Below are positions 5,943-10,138 of a stretch of DNA of 10,138 nucleotides, in pieces. Both the position numbers and the translations under genes were made by a program. Every line of letters begins with the position of its first letter. Position 1 is the stretch's first letter. Location of the stretch: assembly GCA_003159055.1 (NCBI GenBank), contig PMLH01000609.1:244-10381 (forward strand), in the 5' to 3' direction. Origin of the DNA: Myxococcales bacterium. GTDB lineage: Bacteria > Myxococcota > Polyangia > Fen-1088. The notes below the pieces were generated by a model. The model was given only the letters and a program-made list of their open reading frames with translations. It was not told the origin of the DNA and did not search any database.

Positions 5943-8213
5943 GTGGCGTGCTCGCACTGCGGTGGATCTCACACTTCGGAAACCGGTGCCTGTCCGGCGC
6001 TCGGCCCTTGGGCCGCGGAACAGACGCTCGCTTCGCTCGCACCCGGACAGGTTCTGGAAGGCAAGTACCAAATCGTCCGCGAAATCGGCCGTGGCGCGAT
6101 GGGTGTGGTCTACGAGGCGCTGCATGTGGCCCTAGGGCGGCGGGTCGCGATCAAAACCTTGCTGGCCGGAACTGGCCAAGATCCGGACCTGGTCACTCGC
6201 TTCGAACGCGAGGCACGCGCGGCCAGTGCCATCGGCCATCCCCACATTGTCGACGTCTTCGATCTTGGCCGCGCGCCCGACGGCGTGCTCTTCATGGCCA
6301 TGGAGCTCCTGGACGGCAAGTCGCTCGCGACCGTTCTTGCGACGACGCCGCGTCTGCCCATTGCGCTGGCCATCGATTTGTGCAGCCAGCTGCTGGGAGG
6401 GCTGGCTGCCGCGCACAGAAACGCCATCGTTCACCGCGATCTCAAACCCGAGAACATCTTCATTCTGCACACCGAAGACAGGCCCAACTTCGTCAAGATT
6501 GTGGACTTTGGCATCTCGAAGATTCTCGTGCGCGCCGGGCCCGAGCAGCGCATGGCGGGCGGGGGAGCCGGCACGGCCGTGGGCACGGTGCTGGGGACGC
6601 CGCTCTACATGTCGCCAGAGCAGCTCCTGGGCCAGGTAAGCCGCATCGATCATCGCTCGGATATCTATTCCACGGGCGTGGTCTTGTATGAAATGCTTTG
6701 CGGTCGCACCCCGTTTGAGGGCGAGAGCCACGCCAAGGTCTTCGCCAGCATTCTCGATGGCCGGTATCCCTTGCCGCGCAATCTGCGCCACGATATTCCG
6801 CCCGCCATCGAGGCGGCCATTGTGCGCGCTCTCGACCGCGATATGAACAAGCGCTTCGCTACCGCGGCCGACATGCGCGATGCGGTGAGCGGACGAAACA
6901 CGGATCTGACGCCTGCGCCCGAGCTGGGACCCGAAACCGCGCGGAAACGCCAGCCAAGCAGCGTGGCGCGAGGGGATCCCTTTGCGCCCCTGCCAGACAA
7001 CGCTTCCATCCCGGTCTTGTCGAGGGAGGTCGCGCACCCTCTGGTCGATCCATCCCGCAACCCCAGCCCATCCATCGAGCTGGCGAGGCCCGCGCGGACG
7101 AATTGGCCGGGCACGCCCCGCCGCCAGTTTTCGCGAGAGACTGCAAACCCCGTACGAGCCGGACGAATGTGGCGGCGCCTTGCCATGGTGCTTGGACTTG
7201 CGCTACTCGCCGCCGGCGCTCGCGCCCTCATGATCTACATGCGGCCCGTCGCCTCCAAGAGACCGTCTATCGCCCAGCAAGCGCAACACAAGGTCACGGT
7301 GACGGTAGATCCCGCAGACGCGGTGGTTCAGATTGACCACATTCCAGCCCTGCACGACGAGCTGTCGCTCGACCAAGGCAAGTCCCACGTTGTTACCGCA
7401 TCGGCGCCTGGGCGCATCAGCCGTAGATTTTCCTTCGAAGCCAACACCGATCTGTTGCTCTCGGTTTTTCTCGGCCGCGCCCTCGTGCCCCCGACCCCTG
7501 CCGATCCAGGGCCTTCGCCGAACGAATTGGCTGCACACCCTCCCGCCAACCCTGCCTCGCGTGATGAGATCAATCATGCCTTCGCGAAGCTCGATCGCTA
7601 CGCCCGCTGTCTGGCGCTGCTTGGCCATGTGGACGGGGAAGCGCGAAAGCGCGCCAATCCGACCGGCCCAAGCAACAGCGACATGAGTGCCTGTGTCCAG
7701 CTCCTGGACGAGGCGAGTACCCTGGCGCCGGTGATGTTCCAACTCCACGCCGCGGGCGTGGCCTATTTGCAGGGCGTGCAAAGCGAGCAGAGTCCGGCGA
7801 CGCTGCGCAATCTGCTCGCAGCCTTTCGCGCGGAATTACTCGCAGCACGCAGTGCCTGGCAGAGGGAAGAGCTTGCACGGCAGGAGAAGGACGACGGACA
7901 GACGGCCGCGTGGCACATGCGCCGAATGGCCCTGGCGGCCCAATCATGGCTGCGTATGAGCAAGGCCGGCGCGGCTTCCCCACCAGCTGCGAAGGACAGC
8001 CGGGCAAAACTCGACCAAGCTCACCAGGCCCTGGTGGAATTCGCCCAGCGCTCCCCCAAACAGGTGGCGCAGGTCTCGGGGGCAGACGAGCTCATGCAAT
8101 CCGCGGAAGAGGTGGTTGCTCTCGCGCAAGGCGAGTCGGGCAAGAGATCGGACGCCGGCCTCGCCGCCTGCAAACGGCTGGTCGCCGCATTCAACGCACT
8201 CGTGATCGAGTAG
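5943..8213 (+). CDS. Hanks-type Ser/Thr protein kinase with N-terminal zinc-ribbon motif and one membrane segment
   Basis: A membrane-anchored eukaryotic-like kinase of 756 residues. The N-terminus CSHCGGSH...CPALG (C3, C6, H10, C17) looks like the small Cys/His ribbon preceding many myxobacterial kinases. The kinase domain (about 42-310) has all key elements: glycine loop IGRGAMGVVYEA, K71 in VAIK, E90, catalytic HRDLKPEN (D166), DFG (D188), and GTPLYMSPEQ. The activation segment carries a Gly/Ala-rich insertion (MAGGGAGTAVGTVLG). A Pro-rich linker (about 320-405) leads to one transmembrane segment (about 411-433, MVLGLALLAAGARALMIYM). A beta-rich, PEGA-like part follows (about 448-512, VTVTVDPADAVVQI), then a Pro-rich spacer and an Ala-rich helical C-terminal region with no recognised domain, presumably outside the cytoplasm. 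The GTG start is limited by an in-frame stop at 5928-5930 and lacks a clear ribosome binding site. It is divergent from arsR; its substrate is unknown. Confidence 0.93.
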   Translation: MACSHCGGSHTSETGACPALGPWAAEQTLASLAPGQVLEGKYQIVREIGRGAMGVVYEALHVALGRRVAIKTLLAGTGQDPDLVTRFEREARAASAIGHPHIVDVFDLGRAPDGVLFMAMELLDGKSLATVLATTPRLPIALAIDLCSQLLGGLAAAHRNAIVHRDLKPENIFILHTEDRPNFVKIVDFGISKILVRAGPEQRMAGGGAGTAVGTVLGTPLYMSPEQLLGQVSRIDHRSDIYSTGVVLYEMLCGRTPFEGESHAKVFASILDGRYPLPRNLRHDIPPAIEAAIVRALDRDMNKRFATAADMRDAVSGRNTDLTPAPELGPETARKRQPSSVARGDPFAPLPDNASIPVLSREVAHPLVDPSRNPSPSIELARPARTNWPGTPRRQFSRETANPVRAGRMWRRLAMVLGLALLAAGARALMIYMRPVASKRPSIAQQAQHKVTVTVDPADAVVQIDHIPALHDELSLDQGKSHVVTASAPGRISRRFSFEANTDLLLSVFLGRALVPPTPADPGPSPNELAAHPPANPASRDEINHAFAKLDRYARCLALLGHVDGEARKRANPTGPSNSDMSACVQLLDEASTLAPVMFQLHAAGVAYLQGVQSEQSPATLRNLLAAFRAELLAARSAWQREELARQEKDDGQTAAWHMRRMALAAQSWLRMSKAGAASPPAAKDSRAKLDQAHQALVEFAQRSPKQVAQVSGADELMQSAEEVVALAQGESGKRSDAGLAACKRLVAAFNALVIE

Positions 8214-8242
8214 CGGGCTTCGTGGACTTCGTGCAGACTGTA

Positions 8243-8260
8243 GAGTCGGCGGTCCGACTC
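8243..8260 (+). terminator. Hairpin downstream of the kinase gene
   Basis: GAGTCGG (8243-8249), CGGT and CCGACTC (8254-8260) form a perfect 7-bp stem with a four-base loop, 30 bases after the kinase stop. The position suits termination, but no T-run follows, so it may be a factor-assisted terminator or simply an mRNA-end structure. Confidence 0.35.
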
Positions 8261-8332
8261 GCGGAAACCCGTTTCACCGCAACTGCCGGAGAGCCGCGTG
8301 ATTCCTGTGTTTCTCGACCAACGGGCGAAGGT

Positions 8333-8352
8333 GCCTGGTAAGTAGCCCAGGC
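8333..8352. repeat. Inverted repeat upstream of the LacI-like sensor promoter
   Basis: GCCTGG (8333-8338) and CCAGGC (8347-8352) form a perfect 6+6 bp dyad around an 8-base centre. It lies 25 bp upstream of the TATAAT box, just above the -35 region, so it could be an activator site or part of the kinase transcript end. No binding factor can be named. Confidence 0.25.
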
Positions 8353-8354
8353 TA

Positions 8355-8383
8355 TGGTCGACATGCCGCTATACGCCTATAAT
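8355..8383 (+). promoter_or_regulatory. Probable promoter of the LacI-like sensor gene
   Basis: A perfect TATAAT (8378-8383) stands in the 242-bp gap upstream of the sensor gene. At 17 bases upstream the -35 is weak (TGGTCG). A better hexamer, TCGACA (8358-8363), sits at a spacing of only 14. The expected transcription start near 8390 leaves a leader of about 65 bases. Confidence 0.45.
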
Positions 8384-8425
8384 GATCCAGTAACCGATGG
8401 CACATCCTGGGCAAGATAGAATAGG

Positions 8426-8440
8426 CTCTCGCCACGAGAG
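8426..8440 (+). repeat. Leader hairpin next to the sensor gene ribosome binding site
   Basis: CTCTCG-CCA-CGAGAG is a perfect 6-bp stem with a three-base loop in the predicted leader. It ends two bases before GAAGG (8443-8447), the ribosome binding site. It may tune translation or be a palindromic protein site; nothing in the sequence decides between these. Confidence 0.3.
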
Positions 8441-8455
8441 GCGAAGGCCTGCGTG

Positions 8456-10138
8456 ATGGCGACGATTGAAACGCCGGCCTGCGCCACGCGGAAGGACGAA
8501 TCGCCACGGCCAGCCGCGCCGGCTGGGTCCAAGCGCCTGACCATCGCGGTACTGGTCGATAACGCCAACTTCTTCGACGGTTGCTACGAGGCCAGTCTGC
8601 GCGAGGCGCTCGATGCCAAGTGCCGCCAGAAAGGGCACAATCTGTTGCTCCTTTACGGCGGACCTCTGGAAGGACCGAGTCCGACGGGTTCGGCGGACAA
8701 CACGATCTTCCGAGCGCTGCGGCCGGGTACCTTCGACGGCATCATTGTCGTGTCGAGCATGCTGGCGGCATTTTGCGGGCCGGACCCGGTGGCACATCTG
8801 GTGGAAGCCTACCGGCCAACCTGCTTGTGCAGCATCGGTTTGGCATTGCCGGGCGTTCCCAGCCTCGTGCTCGACAACCGCGCCGGAATGGAAGCAGCGG
8901 TCGAGCACCTGGTTCGCGAGCACGGAATCCGCCGTCCGGTATTTCTGGCAGGAACGCCCGACAACCCGGAAGCGCAAGTTCGCCTTCAGGCCTACAAGAA
9001 CGTTCTCGCCAGACACGAAATCCCCTTCGATCCCTCGCTGGTGGCTTGTGGTCATTTCATGCCCGAGCAGGGGCGCACGGCGATGGACGGTCTTTTGGCC
9101 GCAGGCGTCGCCTTCGACGCCGTGGTGGCCGGAAACGACAACATGGCACTGGGGGCCATTGAGGCCCTGCGCAAGTGGGGCCGGCGTGTGCCGCGCGACA
9201 TTCCCGTGACAGGTTTCGACGATCTGCCCCTCGCCGAGGCGGGAAATCCACCGCTCACGACCGTGGCTCAGCCTCTGGCTCGCATGGCTGACTTGGCCAT
9301 CGATACCGTGTTGGCCCAGCTTGCCGGCCAAAAGGTTCCGGATAGTGTCGTTCTTTCGTCCGAGTTCGTGTGCCGCCGCTCCTGCGGATGTGCTTTCGAA
9401 CAACAGCCAAGGAGCGCCGGCAACGCGGGCAGAAGTAGAGCCGATAGGATCGAGGGACTGGAGCCTAGGCTCGCGAACATTCTCGGCTCTCGTCCCGACG
9501 CCGAAATGGTCAGCCAGCGGATGCTCGAAGCCCTGCAAAGCGAGCTTGGGGGGCAACGCCGAGCGTTTCCGAAAGCGGTGGGCGATCTGCTTGAGGACAT
9601 TGGCGACGACAGTGAGCACCACGGGATGATCCAGGAGGCCATCGGATGGCTGCGCGACGAGATGGGAGACATCTCGGACATCGGGCTTGAGCGCGCCTTT
9701 TTCGAAGCGCTCAACCTGGTCGCTTCCTCCAGCACGACCAGGCAGGTGCGAAAGAGCCTGATGCTGGAGGACAGCTACGCGACGCTGCTGAACATCAGTG
9801 GGCAAGCTTCGGTCGCTCTCGATCTCTCATCGCTGAAGGAAACCCTGATCAAGGGCTTCCCGGCGGCCGGGGTTCGCACGGCATTTCTGTCTTGCGCCGT
9901 CAATGCCCATGACGCCGAGCTCGCACCGACGGTCTGTCTGGTGGACGGTCAGCCCGTCGCGGTGCCCGAGCGGAGTTTTCCGGCGAGTCAACTGCTGCCG
10001 CCGAGCGCGCTTGCCGTTGAGCCCCGCCGTACGTTCTTGGTTTTTCCCATGGCGGTGGAATCCCAGCTCCTCGGCGTGGCGGCTTTCGACTACGCCGATG
10101 GGGTCCGAAGCTACGCAGTCTTCCGCAACGAAATCACG
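8456..10138 (+). CDS. LacI-type sugar-binding-domain sensor protein without HTH, C-terminus outside window
   Basis: 561 codons are open to the window edge. There is no helix-turn-helix: after a 26-residue polar leader the protein goes straight into a LacI/periplasmic-binding-type domain (about 27-310). This starts RLTIAVLVDNANFFDG and contains the classic AVVAGNDNMALGAIEALRKWG and VPRDIPVTGFDD. It closes with FVCRRSCGC (C306, C310, C312), a Cys motif seen at this place in LacI-like sensors of signalling proteins. Residues of about 330-435 are helical linker. Residues of about 440-561 look like a GAF-type domain of such sensors (FLVFPMAVESQLLGVAAFDY). By analogy the missing C-terminus would be an output domain such as GGDEF, histidine kinase or AraC, but none is visible. 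There is no signal peptide, so the ligand is probably cytoplasmic. Start: ATG with GAAGG 8 bases upstream; an adjacent in-frame GTG (8453) is possible. Confidence 0.88.
   Translation, partial: MATIETPACATRKDESPRPAAPAGSKRLTIAVLVDNANFFDGCYEASLREALDAKCRQKGHNLLLLYGGPLEGPSPTGSADNTIFRALRPGTFDGIIVVSSMLAAFCGPDPVAHLVEAYRPTCLCSIGLALPGVPSLVLDNRAGMEAAVEHLVREHGIRRPVFLAGTPDNPEAQVRLQAYKNVLARHEIPFDPSLVACGHFMPEQGRTAMDGLLAAGVAFDAVVAGNDNMALGAIEALRKWGRRVPRDIPVTGFDDLPLAEAGNPPLTTVAQPLARMADLAIDTVLAQLAGQKVPDSVVLSSEFVCRRSCGCAFEQQPRSAGNAGRSRADRIEGLEPRLANILGSRPDAEMVSQRMLEALQSELGGQRRAFPKAVGDLLEDIGDDSEHHGMIQEAIGWLRDEMGDISDIGLERAFFEALNLVASSSTTRQVRKSLMLEDSYATLLNISGQASVALDLSSLKETLIKGFPAAGVRTAFLSCAVNAHDAELAPTVCLVDGQPVAVPERSFPASQLLPPSALAVEPRRTFLVFPMAVESQLLGVAAFDYADGVRSYAVFRNEIT

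Noticed and set aside
6132..7037. A 301-codon minus-strand frame opposite the kinase
   Set aside because: The plus strand shows every conserved kinase motif; the reverse frame is a composition artefact.
8369..9805. A 478-codon open frame on the minus strand opposite the LacI-like gene
   Set aside because: It is rich in His, Arg and Gln with no family motif, as expected for the antisense of a GC-rich gene. The plus strand reads a clear LacI-type domain over the same bases.

Overview
The window is GC-rich and densely coding, with no tRNA, rRNA, insertion sequence or CRISPR array that I can see. Several features suggest a myxobacterium or a relative (Myxococcota, the former Deltaproteobacteria). 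These are a long membrane-anchored Hanks-type Ser/Thr kinase with an N-terminal Cys/His zinc-ribbon motif, an RpoD-type sigma factor with a long acidic N-terminus, a B12-binding radical SAM enzyme, and a LacI-like sensor that lacks a DNA-binding domain. The assignment rests on gene style only and is an inference.

Layout. (1) Bases 1-1257, minus strand: an RpoD-family sigma factor. Its C-terminal half lies outside the window, and it probably starts at a TTG codon behind a good ribosome binding site. (2) Bases 1417-3030, plus strand: a complete cobalamin-binding radical SAM protein with a DUF4070-type C-terminus, divergent from the sigma factor. (3) Bases 3076-5850: an arsenic-resistance island on the minus strand. 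The core is arsR-acr3-arsC, with ATGA stop/start overlaps at both junctions. A separate arsN2-type acetyltransferase lies 373 bp beyond arsC. Between arsC and arsN2, on the plus strand, there appears to be a second arsR broken by several frameshifts, still preceded by a good sigma-70-type promoter and an inverted repeat that looks like an operator. (4) Bases 5943-8213, plus strand: the zinc-ribbon Ser/Thr kinase, divergent from arsR and sharing its short upstream region. (5) Bases 8456 to the window end, plus strand: a LacI-type ligand-binding domain without a helix-turn-helix, followed by a Cys-rich SCGC motif, a helical linker and a GAF-like region. Its output domain is beyond the window.

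How the genes work together. ArsR would sense As(III) and release the arsR-acr3-arsC promoter. ArsC would reduce arsenate to arsenite, and Acr3 would export it. ArsN2 belongs to a GNAT family repeatedly found in ars clusters, but its substrate is not settled. The intact arsR promoter has an unusual layout: a 6+6 bp dyad brackets the -10 box, and the likely start codon sits only a few bases from the predicted transcription start, so the message may be leaderless. The decayed arsR has a similar compact arrangement. The kinase, the LacI-like sensor, the sigma factor and the radical SAM protein have no demonstrable pathway link to each other or to arsenic. Their proximity is noted, not interpreted.

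I found no convincing wholly new multi-gene system. The items most worth a second look are the arsR remnant with its surviving regulatory site, the HTH-less LacI-like sensor running off the right edge, the divergent RpoD, and the ars/kinase shared control region.
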